Source: Impatiens glandulifera
Taxonomy: Eukaryota; Streptophyta; Magnoliopsida; Ericales; Balsaminaceae
DNA: 64,000 nucleotides
Assembly: GCF_907164915.1 (NCBI RefSeq)
Contig: NC_061870.1
Location: forward strand, 5,422,273-5,486,272
Direction of reading: 5' to 3'
Shown: positions 13,794 to 23,724 of the stretch, one piece after another
Position numbering within the stretch: the first letter of the stretch is position 1
Layout of the letters: every line of letters begins with the position of its first letter
Made by a program: the position numbers and the translations under genes
The notes under the pieces: generated by a model
Told to the model about the DNA's origin: nothing
Database searches by the model: none
Seen by the model: only the letters and a program-made list of their open reading frames with translations

Positions 13794-14909
13794 TTAACCG
13801 TTTAGTGCATGTAGCAAAATGGCAGGCTCTTTCACTACTTCAATATGCAAAGGGGAATCACCAAAAACTATCTCTAGAGCGGGTTCTTGGAAACTTGGGG
13901 CGCATTCTTGATTATTGGCGAAGACCATGAATAACTTTGATTTACACTGGTGGTTGGGTTGCCATTTTTCATCGTAAGTGTAGCATAAATCCTTCTTTCT
14001 CTTTTCATCCATTGAGACTGGGTCTAATTGCTTAATATGGACCCGGTTTGCACTTAAAGAGGACCCATATGATGAGCTCGGCTTGATGTATGGTGTTCTG
14101 TTCGTGCTTTGCCAGTTTGGTATAACATTGACTGGATTGGGCAGTAGCGGCGGCTCAACGCTGTATAGGTGTCCGCTGCTCATCAGGGATTTATATGTTG
14201 TTTCATGGACCTTGGCCATGGCCATGGCTTCATTTAAAGATTCAGGAAATCGCAGCCCAATGCAGTTTGCAATCTCCTCCCTCAACCTAGATAAGTAGCA
14301 ATCTATTACGTATTTCCTTGGCATGCTATAGAGTTTTTGATAGATAGACATGTATTGAAGATTGTATTCGTGAACAGAACCAACCTGTTTTAGATTCATT
14401 AATTGTCTCATTGGAGTATCATGTATAGAGGGCTCAATTTGCATCATAAGGTCTCTCTTGAACACATCCCAAGATAAAGCTTCCATATAGTTACATTTGT
14501 GGAGATAAGACCCATACCACATTCTTGCTTTGCCAGAAAAGGGAATGAGTGCAATTTCTAATTTAGTAGCATCCCTAGTCTTGTCCACCCTGAAAAATTG
14601 CTCGGCGGATATTAGCCATCCCTCCACATCAGGCCCATCAAATCGAGGAAAGTCGACCTTGGTTAGCCGGGTTGGAGGAACATAGTGTGGGTCGCGATTC
14701 TGGCTAGGGTGTTGGGGCCTAAATGAGGAAGGACCGTGGCAAGAAGGATCATCATAGGATCTAGTGCGGGGATCTTGGCCATTTCCAGACGCCCCACTTT
14801 CAATGACTACCATTCTTTCTTCAGTCGCATCAAATTTTCGGTCCATTGTAGCTTGCATAGCAGCTGTTTGTTGGGACAAGCCTTCGATTAGAGACTTTAG
14901 AGAATCCAT
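13794..14909 (-). CDS. Ty3 gag
   Basis: An open frame of 371 codons directly downstream of the primer-binding site. The N-terminal 60 residues are a coiled-coil-like Gln/Met-rich stretch. The central part is a Retrotrans_gag domain, with a FPRFDGPDVEGWL segment and RMWYGSYL. Near the C-terminus a zinc knuckle of the form CYTYDEKWQPNHQC is missing the second Cys, which is Tyr here. A single stop codon at 13791-13793 separates it in frame from the protease. Relatives often have gag and pol in one frame, so the stop may be a mutation. Confidence 0.85.
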   Translation of the reverse strand: MDSLKSLIEGLSQQTAAMQATMDRKFDATEERMVVIESGASGNGQDPRTRSYDDPSCHGPSSFRPQHPSQNRDPHYVPPTRLTKVDFPRFDGPDVEGWLISAEQFFRVDKTRDATKLEIALIPFSGKARMWYGSYLHKCNYMEALSWDVFKRDLMMQIEPSIHDTPMRQLMNLKQVGSVHEYNLQYMSIYQKLYSMPRKYVIDCYLSRLREEIANCIGLRFPESLNEAMAMAKVHETTYKSLMSSGHLYSVEPPLLPNPVNVIPNWQSTNRTPYIKPSSSYGSSLSANRVHIKQLDPVSMDEKRKKDLCYTYDEKWQPNHQCKSKLFMVFANNQECAPSFQEPALEIVFGDSPLHIEVVKEPAILLHALNG

Positions 14910-14951
14910 CTCTGCTTGCTGGCGTGTTTCTATCGTTTAGAGAATCGTCTT

Positions 14952-14963
14952 TCTCTGATACCA
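14952..14963 (-). other. Primer-binding site of the Ty3 element
   Basis: On the minus strand it reads TGGTATCAGAGA, complementary to the 3' end of initiator-Met tRNA. It lies three bases inside the 5' LTR. Confidence 0.88.
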
Positions 14964-14966
14964 AGA

Positions 14967-15454
14967 TGTTACAACCTGATTCGTAGCTTAGAGTTTTGAG
15001 TTCTTAGTTTCAAGAATCGAGTTCTTGATTGCTGGGACCGAGCAAGAATCTATATTCAAAGTGTAGCGAAAATATCATGAGAAGAGAATTCAAGGTTTAA
15101 AGGAAAGAAGAAACCAAGGTGAGAAGAGAATACTACTAAAACCTACCTAACAGTCCAAGATAGAAGATCAAGACATAAAATATAATTGAGACTAAGAACT
15201 TTCACAATGTTTTTATTCATACCCAAAAGGGAGGTGGGCATCGCCATATATAGCGGCTGAATTACCCAAGAGTAGTCGGTCATAATTCTGTTACAATAAC
15301 TTTTAGAGACTTAATCAACAATCAGTTTAGTGGGAAACATAAAACAGAATTAAAATATTGTTATGCTACAAAAACAGAATTCCCGTCCGAATCTCTAGCC
15401 CAAGTGTTCCAAAGGACCGTGGGAGGTACAGTTTTTTATTCATGGACTATAACA
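14967..15454 (-). repeat. 5' LTR of the Ty3 element
   Basis: 488 bp, TGTTACAACCTG to ACTATAACA in plus-strand reading. It pairs with 9947-10433. Confidence 0.92.
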
Positions 15455-16069
15455 CATTTATAAGGTTGAAGCCTCAAAATTATTTTGAAATGCTTCAGCT
15501 CTTGAAAGCTAAGGTAATCCTTTTGAGCTTGCCCTCGAAGCCCTTTAAAATTGTTAAGGTGGGAGCCTCAAAACCATGTTTAAATCTTGCAGTTCTAAAT
15601 GCTAAGGTAATTCTTTTTAGCTTGCCCTCGAAACCCTTTAGCATTGTTAAGGTTAAAACCTAAAAATTATGTTGAAATGCTTCATATTCAAAAGCTTAGG
15701 TAATCCTTTTGGCTTGACCTCAAAACCCTTTAACGGCGCTAGGATGGAAGCCTCAAAATCCAGTTGAAATCCTTTAACTCGGAACTCTTAAATAATCCTT
15801 TTGAGCTTGCTCTCGAAACCATCGCTAAGGTGGAAGCGTATAAATCTTTGTGAAATCCTTCATCTCCGAACGCTAAGGTAATCCTTTTGATATTGACTTA
15901 GAAACCTTTAGCATCGTTAAGGTGAAATCCTAAAAATCCTCTTGAAATCCTTTAGCTATAAATGCTAAGGTAATCCTTTTGAGCTTTCCCTTGAAATACT
16001 TTAACATGGATAAAATGGAAGCCTCAAAATCCTATTGAAAATTCTTTAACTCTTAACGTTAAGGTAATC
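15455..16069. repeat. 93-bp tandem array, segment 2
   Basis: About seven units. GCTAAGGTAATCC-like landmarks recur at about 15508, 15601, 15694, 15786, 15872, 15964 and 16058, giving a period of 92-93 bp with one shorter unit. The array is cut at 16069 by the solo LTR. Confidence 0.85.
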
Positions 16070-17612
16070 TGTTAGGATCGGTGTTGACAATAGAGACTAG
16101 GGTCTGACTATTGATAACAACTTATGATAAACGATTCGATAATAATCCTGTGAGGGATTAATATATGTTTCTATTCTTCACAAATCCTTCGAACTCTTGA
16201 AACAGATTCAAGTGCGGAAATGTTCGTCGGATTTGAAGTTTTGAACTAATGGAAGATGAATGGCAGAAAGTAAACAACACAAGGAGTTATTTATGTATGT
16301 TCGGAGTAAACCCTCCTATGTCACCCCTTCTTCTACAACCGGAAGGATATCCATTAAATACTTTGAATCAAATACAGCTTACTGAACTAGCTAACTCTCT
16401 ATTGAACAGAACAACCTCTATTCAACTTACAATATTTCAACAATATTCTCACATCTAGACAGTAATTGATTCTTTCTCTCTTGAACTTGAAGAATGTAAG
16501 AAATCAGTAAGTGCAAAAGTAAGCTTGTGAATTCAGTTGTTTTTTGATCCGGTGATTCGTCCGTTGTCCTTGAGCATCTATTTCTAGTAGAAGGACACCA
16601 ACGGTCGAATCTTCTTCATGGATATGTGGCAAGCGTCCATTAGAAGACCTCCCATAATATTAGAAATTAGCAGACTCTAAGCAAATGGATCATGGTCGTA
16701 CCGAATTGGTAGTGCGCCGAATATCCTTCTAAAATTGTCTTGTACTGGACAAACCATTACAAGGACATTTGCGTACGTGGCGTTCGTTCATTTTATACAA
16801 TTAACTAGCTTGTCAGACTACATAGAAGTGAGTGGAGTAGGAGTAGTAGACAACTAGTTGATCGTGGTTAGACGTATGCTAACTTCAGACGGCTATTGAA
16901 ACAAGGCATTAGACGTGCTCCATTAGACCAAGTCTAAGGGAGTTAGACATACTATTATAATTACGCGTCCCATTAGACCAAGTCTAATGGAGTTAGACGT
17001 CCTCGTCTAACTATGTATCAAATTAGACCAAGTCTAATGGAGTTATCGTCCTCATCTAACTACGAATCCCATTAGACCAAGTTAATGGAGTTGGACGTCC
17101 TCGTCTAAATACGCATCCCGTTAGACCAAGTCTAATGGAGTTAGACGTCCTCGTCTAACTACACATCCCATTAGACCAACCATGTCTAATGGAGTTAGAC
17201 TACCACGTCAAACTTCGCATCCCATTAGACCAAGTCTAATGGAGTTAGACTACCACGTCTAACTTCGCATCCCATTAGACCAAGTCTAATGGAGTTAGAC
17301 TACCACGTCTAACTTCGCATCTTGGTCTAATGGAGTTAGACTACCACGTCTAACTTCGCATCCCATTAGACCAAGTCTAATGGAGTTATACTACCACGTC
17401 TAACTTCGTCTAATTAGCTTGCTTAGAACACGTTTAAGTTAGCATAGTCTAATGCACGTGCATAAAACCAAATAGTCAACTTAGCTTTATTCACAACTAA
17501 ACATCATCAGAATTCCATTGTTTAATGTTTCATAGCTTTTGTTTATTTCTAAGTTAATTACTCCTCACTTAATTAACTCTTTTCTTTACTTTGTTTTTAC
17601 TTTTTCCCAACA
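16070..17612 (-). mobile_element. Solo LTR A of the copia group
   Basis: 1543 bp bounded by TGTTAGGATCGG and TTCCCAACA. The flanks TAATC and TATTC are a 5-bp target duplication with one change, and the 93-bp array continues on both sides. On the minus strand it carries the shared two-hairpin block (16298-16353) and a 50-bp minisatellite. No internal region is present, so it is the product of LTR-LTR recombination. Confidence 0.87.
16905..17412. repeat. 50-bp minisatellite inside solo LTR A
   Basis: About ten units built on CCCATTAGACCAAGTCTAAT and GGAGTTAGAC..GTCTAAC. For example, identical phase points occur at 17221 and 17271. Each unit holds two short inverted repeats. Confidence 0.88.
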
Positions 17613-18208
17613 TATTCCTTTTGAGTTTTCCTTTGAAACCCATTACCATCGCTAAGGTGGAAGCCTCAAAATCCTGTGGAAATCCTTCAGTTCTAAATGC
17701 TAAGGTAATCTTTTTGAGATTGCCCTCTAAATCCTTCAGCATCACTATAGTGGATTCTTAAAAATACTTTTGAAATCTTTCAACTCTGAATGCTAAGGTA
17801 ACCCTTTTTGAGCTTGTCCAAAAGCTTCAACATTGCTAAGATGGAAGCCTTAAAATCCTTTTGAAATCCTTCAACTTTAAACGCTAAGTTAATCATTTCG
17901 AACTTGCCCACAAAATCCTTCAGCATTACTAAGGTGGAAGCCTCAAAATCCAATTAAAATTCTTTAGTTCTGAACGCTAATGTAATCCTTTTGAGCACGC
18001 CTTTGAAACCCTTTAGCATCTCTAAGGTAGAAGTCTCAAATCTTATTGAAATTTTTCAGCTTTGAATTCTAAGGTAATCCTTTAAGCATTCCCTCAAAAC
18101 CCTTTAGAATCTTTAAGATGGAAACCTCAAAATCTTGTTGAAATACTTCAGATTTGAATGCTAAGGTAATTCTTTAAGCTTTCCCTCAAAACCCTTTAGA
18201 ATCTTTCC
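17613..18208. repeat. 93-bp tandem array, segment 3
   Basis: About six more units with the GCTAAGGTAATC, CTTGCCC and GTGGAAGCCTCAAAATCC landmarks. The array ends where the hAT remnant begins. Confidence 0.8.
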
Positions 18209-18765
18209 CTCATTCCCCGTTTACAGAGAATTTTCAAAATATGACTTCTATCATTGAATTGTGTCGCTGATTAGTTGAAACAAATAAGTCATCAAATTAT
18301 AATTTTATTGAGATTGATTCGACTTATTTTGACTTTACCAGTTTCTACTGCCACTACAGAAAGATCATTTTCAGCAATGAAACATGTGAAAACTATTCAA
18401 CGGAATAAGATGGAAGAAGAATTTTTAGCAGATACTATGATAATTTATATTGAACGAGAGCTTGTTAAAGATATTGATTCAGATTCTATAATAGATAAAT
18501 TTTATTCTAAAAAAATTGAAGGTTGCAACTTAAATAATATGTAAAAGTTGGTTAATTTTTATAGATTTTCTTGTCTTATTTTTACATTTTCAATAATACG
18601 AGATACCATTATATATATATATATAAATTTGTTATTAAATCGGGTATTACATTCATTTTTTAGATCTTGTATATTTATTTTTATTTTAGTAGGGGTATTC
18701 GTGAATAAGTTTAATTAATAAAAAATATTCATCCTAGTGAAAAAAAAATCCTGGATTCGCCCTTG
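18209..18765 (+). pseudogene. hAT transposase C-terminal remnant with 3' end
   Basis: The open piece at 18275-18544 contains LPVSTATTERSFSAMKHV and ends ..MIIYIERELV, the hAT C-terminal dimerisation domain, where a PVSSATAERSFS-like motif is typical. A frame change separates the upstream LCR.LVETN part. About 200 bp downstream, ATCCTGGATTCGCCC (around 18748-18763) resembles the terminal inverted repeat of a common plant hAT family. The N-terminal zinc finger and catalytic part are absent. Confidence 0.8.
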
Positions 18766-19440
18766 GATGCATGCACAATGGACATATATATTGACACAAG
18801 TATAATTGCGTATTTATGTTTTAATTTTATCCTTATATGCATGTACGATGATCATAAAAGAAATATTTTAAAAAATGACCAAATTTTATAGTGAGATAGT
18901 ATCAAAACTCTTTCTCACGTGGAATCAAACACCAAACTCAAATCAGAATCTTTTTTACTCGCATTTGAAAAACAAAAAAATATTTATTTCCTAATTTCTC
19001 GAGTAGTAAATTAGGTGGAGAATCTAGAAAAGTCAAAACTATTCTATATTTTATTAAATACTATTTCGGATTCCTCATTTCATTTAAGACATGTTGACAT
19101 CTAAGAAAGTCTTTTATTCGTCCCATTTTATCAAGTTCAAAAGGACGGTAAGTTACCGAATTTAATGAAATCGAATCAAAATATACTCTAATTTAGTTTA
19201 CAATTTTTCTTTCTCATCCCACTCGGGATTCGAAAGAGAGGTGAGTTGTGTGGCGAAAATTATCTAGTAAAAAATGTTTTGAAATGTTGACTTATTTTAG
19301 ACATTGCACGTATGAATACTTGTGATATTCTATTCGGTTAGATATCTTGTCTTTAGATAAACATAAAATATATATAAAATGGTGTTACAAATAAATAAAA
19401 ATAAAATAAGATATACAAAGAACTAAATCACCAATTGAGA
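18766..19440. other. AT-rich intergenic; no gene seen
   Basis: No coding potential or recognisable repeat. It probably consists of older unrecognised element debris. Confidence 0.4.
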
Positions 19441-19761
19441 TGTTGATTCGAGGCATGTGATTAGCACATTTCCCTTAAAACAGTACCATCGTCTCCCGTT
19501 TGTGCTAGAGCTTATCGTAGATGGCTGTCTCCTAGGATACAACGAATCTAGTAGTGATTATGCACTGGATTCACTACGCATCGAACTTGATTAATGTACC
19601 TGAACTATCACTGGATTTCAACGAAAAAAATCGAGCAAAGAACTCGAAGAACACTCACAAAACAAGAAGAGGTCTTTTACAATTCTAGATTTAGAAAATA
19701 TAAGAGGATGAAGTAGTTTGAATTTAGAGATTAGGGATTTTATATTGTTGAAAAGTTAAAC
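19441..19761 (-). repeat. Possible older LTR, left part, split by element B
   Basis: Begins TGTTGATTCGAGG. The sequence appears to continue at 41814-42224 after element B and ends TTTTCAACA, followed by ATCCCCCATATT. On the minus strand that junction reads as a GGGGGAT polypurine tract followed by TGTTGAAAA. The proposal is an older LTR of about 730 bp on the minus strand, but the left boundary is a guess. Confidence 0.35.
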
Positions 19762-21268
19762 TGTTGGGTCAAATTATTTTGACTAAGTGTCAAAGTAGTT
19801 TGACTATTAGAATTTTGATGATTTGATGTATATAAAAATCAATCTAAGCCGTCTAATTGTTTTTGGTGCAGGTGTATCCAAAACATGTTATATTAGACTA
19901 AGTCTTAATGAAGTTCATTAGACTGATTTGGCATTAGATACATTGAGTAAGACGTGAAGTCTAACAGACGTAGTTAGACGTGCAGTCTAACAGACGTAGT
20001 TAGACGTGCAGTCTAACAGACGTAGTTAGACGTGCAGTCTAACAGACGTAGTTCGACGTGCAATATAACAAACGGAGTTAGACGTGCAATCTAACAGACG
20101 GAGTTAGACGTGTAGTCTAACAGACAGAGTTAGACGTGCAGTCTAACAGACAGAGTTAGACGTGCAGTCTAATAGACGGGGTTTGACGTGTAGTCTAAAA
20201 GATGAAAGTTAGACGTACAGTCTAACTTCTTCAGATTAGTCTGAAGGGATATATAGTTAGACGTGCAATTTAACTAATGGAAGTTAGACGTGTAGTCTAA
20301 CTCCTTCAGATTAGTCTGAAGGGATGTGTTATTAGACATGTTGTCTAATCCCACTAGACCAAGTGGTCTAATAGATCCTGCTATTAGATGGGGGCGTCTA
20401 GTTTCATTAGACGAGGTCGTCTAAGTGAAATACATGTAATGTTATGCTTGAGCAGTTGCTTGAAGTTAGCACCCGTCTACCCACGATCAACTAGCTGTAC
20501 GCTACTTCTGCTCCACTTTCTAGTGAAGATCAGTACGACAACCAGTTATAACCAATTGATTAATGCCACGTAAGAAAATATTTTTCCCACTACTTGTTTT
20601 GTAGGAATATCCTTGAAGAATATTTGGGGCACTACCAGATTGGTACGGCCACGATCCTAGTGCTCAAAGTCTGTTGTGTACTATGGAGGCGTTCTAATGG
20701 AAGCTCGCCACATGTCATTATGGAAGATTTGACCGTTGGTACACGTCCCTTATTTAAAGATTCTGAAGTACAAAAGAAGAACTGCTGGAATTATGGAGTA
20801 TTCAATCTACGCATACAAACGAGCTGCTTTCTTGTGTTTTACTGTGTGTTCAATCAAGAGAGAGTTAGAATTAAAGCATTGTTTTAGCTGAGTGATATTC
20901 TTCATCATATTGTAAGTTGAAAAGAGTCTGTTCTGTTCAACAATGAGATAATCGTGCAACTGTATTTGATTCAAAGTAACTTATAGTGAATCCTTCCGGT
21001 GGTTGGAAGAAGGGGTGACATAGGAGAGTTAGCTCTGAACATCCATAAACAAACTGCTGTGTCTTTTCCATTCTGTCATCTTCTTATTCTTGGTTATTAG
21101 CTTCAAACTTGAGCAAACATTTTTGCACTTGAATTGTTCAAGAGTTTGCAAGGGTTTGTGCAGAATAAAAAGTGATTTAAATCCTTAACAGGATTTCTAT
21201 CAAACCGTTTTCTTAAGCCGACATCAATAGCCAGACTCCCGTCTCTATTGTTGTTGCTGATCCTATCA
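19762..21268 (+). repeat. 5' LTR of element B
   Basis: 1507 bp, TGTTGGGTCAAATT to GATCCTATCA. It contains the 26-bp minisatellite and the two-hairpin block (20990-21050). It matches 40306-41808 closely. TTATTTAAAG near 20750 is a plausible TATA-like site. Confidence 0.94.
19950..20230. repeat. 26-bp minisatellite in the 5' LTR of B
   Basis: About ten units of GTTAGACGTGCAGTCTAACA plus GACGTA/GACGGA. Phase points occur at 19977 and 20003. Every unit is an inverted repeat, GTTAGAC..GTCTAAC. Confidence 0.9.
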
Positions 21269-21270
21269 AT

Positions 21271-21282
21271 TGGCATCAGAGC
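21271..21282 (+). other. Primer-binding site of element B
   Basis: TGGCATCAGAGC, one base different from the initiator-Met tRNA complement TGGTATCAGAGC, two bases after the LTR. Confidence 0.85.
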
Positions 21283-21318
21283 TCTGTTTTCTATTTTCAA
21301 ATTTCAAGAACCTGAATC

Positions 21319-22433
21319 ATGTCTATCATCAACGAGATCCCTATTCTGTCAAGAGACAATTGTGACTATTGGATGATGAGAATGCAAGCTCACTTGTCTG
21401 CTCTTGATTGTGATGTGTGAAGCGTCATTATTGATGGACCCATAAAGGTTTCAAATCCAAGATGTGAGTGGACCACTGAAGACAAGATGACCAACAACCT
21501 GGATAATTTGGCCAGAAATATTCTGTATCAATCGATCAACATAAACATATTCTACGAGATCAAGTCCTGCTCTTCTGCTAAAGAAATATCGGAGAAGCTA
21601 ACTCAGATCTATGGTCGAAATATTCAAGAAAAGAAGAATCAGAAGGACCAGAAAGTTTTCATGTGTGTTGAGAACAAATCCAAATGGGCTGACAACAATT
21701 CAGAGGACTCTCCTGCTGAAAAAGACACTGAAGCCGTAACATGCTTGATGGCAGACGACCAATCTAAGGTACAAGTGAATGATGGTCCAGAGGAATCTGT
21801 GTGGTATCTGCATAGCGACTGTTCCAGGCATATGACAGGAAACAGACGGCTTCTCACCGATATAGCAGATTGTTCTGAACCTAAGATTACTTTTGGTGAT
21901 AACAAGAAGGGTAAGACCATGGGTAAGGATAAGATTATCCATGGTAATCTAACCATTAATGATGTGTTAGTTGTGGACAACTTGTGCTATAACCTGATTA
22001 GTATTAGTCAACTATATAATAATGGTTTGTTAGTTGATTTTCAAACTCATGCATGCCTAGTTAAGGATCAACATGGTAACACTTTACTAACTGGTAGTAG
22101 AGTTGGAAACTCGTATAAAATGAATTGGAAAAAAGAATCTTCTGATCCTATGTGCATGATTACCAAGAATGACCAGAAATGGTTATGGCATAAGAGGTTA
22201 AACCGTCTGAATTTTAAAACCATCAACAAAATTTGTTCAAACAACTTAGTTATTGGTTTACCTAAGCTGTAGTTTTCCAAGGACAAGGTGTGTCCTGCTT
22301 GCCAGTTAGGCAAACAGGGCAGATCATCGTTCAAGAGTAAATGGAAATCTCAATCCAGCCGTTGCTTAAAATTGTTACATATGGATATGTTTGGTCCAAT
22401 TCATGTAAAGAGCCTAGGAGGAATGAGATTTTC
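21319..22433 (+). pseudogene. Element B gag-protease-pre-integrase, internally deleted
   Basis: Starts at the ATG 50 bp after the LTR and reads a copia gag N-terminus, with one TGA stop at 21418 where relatives have Trp. After about 100 gag residues it jumps in frame to sequence that lies after the zinc knuckle in elements C and D, then to the protease. The zinc knuckle and the gag-pol spacer are therefore deleted. The protease active-site region reads YLHSDCSRHMTG, where relatives have YLDSGCSRHMTG, so the catalytic Asp-Ser-Gly is lost. The pre-integrase HKRLNRLNF segment and the start of the integrase follow. Element C interrupts it at 22433. Confidence 0.88.
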
Positions 22434-23068
22434 TGTTAGATAAAATTAGATCGGTTAAATAAAACTTAAGAAAAACAAATCTCTTGTGCAGGAACATGCA
22501 AAGAATTCAACCGGTCAAAGAAATCAACCGGTTAAGGAATTCAACCAGTCAAAGTACTCAACTGGTTAAGAAACTCAACCGGTCAAGCAATCAAACCGAC
22601 CAAAAAACCTGACCGAACAAGAAAGACAAGATCGGTCAAATTAGAAGGTCAGAATCATTGAACATTCGGTCAATCAGAAGTTATGGAAAAACCGGAAGTC
22701 ATCTGGTTAACATAAACAACCAACCAGCATAAAAAGACACTTCGGGTATCTGTTGAGAATGATACCAAAGGAATAGACTTAGTATTGCCATATTCATACA
22801 AGTCTGAGGACAGTCTGCAGGTTGCAGAAGTCCGTCCTACAAGATCTTTCCACTCCAGGATAAATCAGAAAGGCAATCTTCCAGGTACATGAAATTGTCC
22901 AACCGACAGTTGCCATATTGAGTAAAAGACAAACCTAGCCGGTTTGACCTACACACTGGAAGACTAGACCGCCAGGTCTGAAGACTAGACCGCCAGGTCT
23001 GAATCACTGAACCTCTACTCAACCAATCAGATTCAAGGAAATGAAATGTGACCGTTGACACATTTCAC

Positions 23069-23077
23069 CTATAAAAG
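23069..23077 (+). promoter_or_regulatory. TATA box of the element C 5' LTR
   Basis: CTATAAAAG lies in the middle of the LTR, where the U3/R boundary is expected. The same motif is at 35234-35242 in the 3' LTR. Confidence 0.7.
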
Positions 23078-23270
23078 AAGGATCTGAAGAGGAATAAATG
23101 CGGTTACAAGTTTTGAAAATTTTCTACAGCCTAAGTCAAAAATCGTGTTCTATCTCTAAAGAGCTTAAGCGTTTATTTGAAGAGTAATTACAATTTCGGT
23201 TAAAATTGTACGGGTGTTATCGAGCAGAAAATAAGTCTCGATCGGATTGTGTGTGTATTCCTTAGTGAAT

Positions 23271-23332
23271 ATCCTTCTCGCGGTTTCGAGAGGAAGGGGT
23301 GACGTAGGAGTTTCATCTCCGAACATCCATAA
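23271..23332 (+). promoter_or_regulatory. Conserved two-hairpin block in the LTR (element C copy)
   Basis: First stem CCTTCTCG with CGAGAGGAAGG, then GGTGACGTA, then GGAG..CTCC and GAACATCCATAAA. The same layout is found in every LTR of this copia group in the window: 16298-16353 and 47340-47400 on the minus strand, 62461-62523 on the minus strand, 20990-21050, 41530-41590, 44116-44176 and 35436-35499. It lies about 200 bp after the TATA box, so it would be in the transcript leader or R region. Function is unknown. Confidence 0.6.
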
Positions 23333-23687
23333 AAACCTGTCTTGTTATTTACTTTCTGCTGCTTTACATTCTAACCGATCTGCACTAACCCACTAATACC
23401 GCTCCAACCGATTCAACATTACCTAAACCAAATTACTAAGCTGTAAAACCAACCCAGCAATCTCCAAATTTGTCCTATTAAAATTCGGTTCTGCCTATCT
23501 CGTGTGTGTGCTGCTTCAACCTGAAACAAACCACTTCCGCGCTTGAACTCGGTTCAAGGGTTTGTGACAGTTTGTGTAGTATTGAAACCCCAGTGTTAAT
23601 CTCTAACCGGATTAATCACCACCCTTTAAGTGAAACGCGATAACCGGCCAACCCCGGTTTCCTAGCCGCGACCTAGATCCTAACAAT

Positions 23688-23699
23688 TGATATCAGAGC
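23688..23699 (+). other. Primer-binding site of element C
   Basis: TGATATCAGAGC, one base from the initiator-Met tRNA complement, two bases inside the LTR. Confidence 0.85.
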
Positions 23700-23724
23700 A
23701 GTTACTTTCAATACTCAAGCAAGC

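Larger units (their letters stand above)
9947..15454 (-). mobile_element. Complete Ty3-type LTR retrotransposon inserted in the 93-bp array
   Basis: Two TG..CA LTRs (9947-10433 and 14967-15454) flank a minus-strand gag-pol. The primer-binding site next to the right (5') LTR is TGGTATCAGAGA on the minus strand, and a GGGGGAGA polypurine tract adjoins the left (3') LTR. Flanking bases are CATTG on the left and CATTT on the right, a 5-bp target duplication with one change. The array the element interrupted resumes on the other side in register. Coding regions contain several stops and frameshifts, so it is no longer autonomous. Confidence 0.93.
22434..23685 (+). repeat. 5' LTR of element C
   Basis: 1252 bp, TGTTAGATAAAATTAG to GATCCTAACA. 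It contains an AACCGGTCAA-rich stretch (22508-22600), two 21-bp repeat units (about 22961-23002), a TATA box CTATAAAAG (23069-23077) and the two-hairpin block (23271-23332). Confidence 0.95.
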
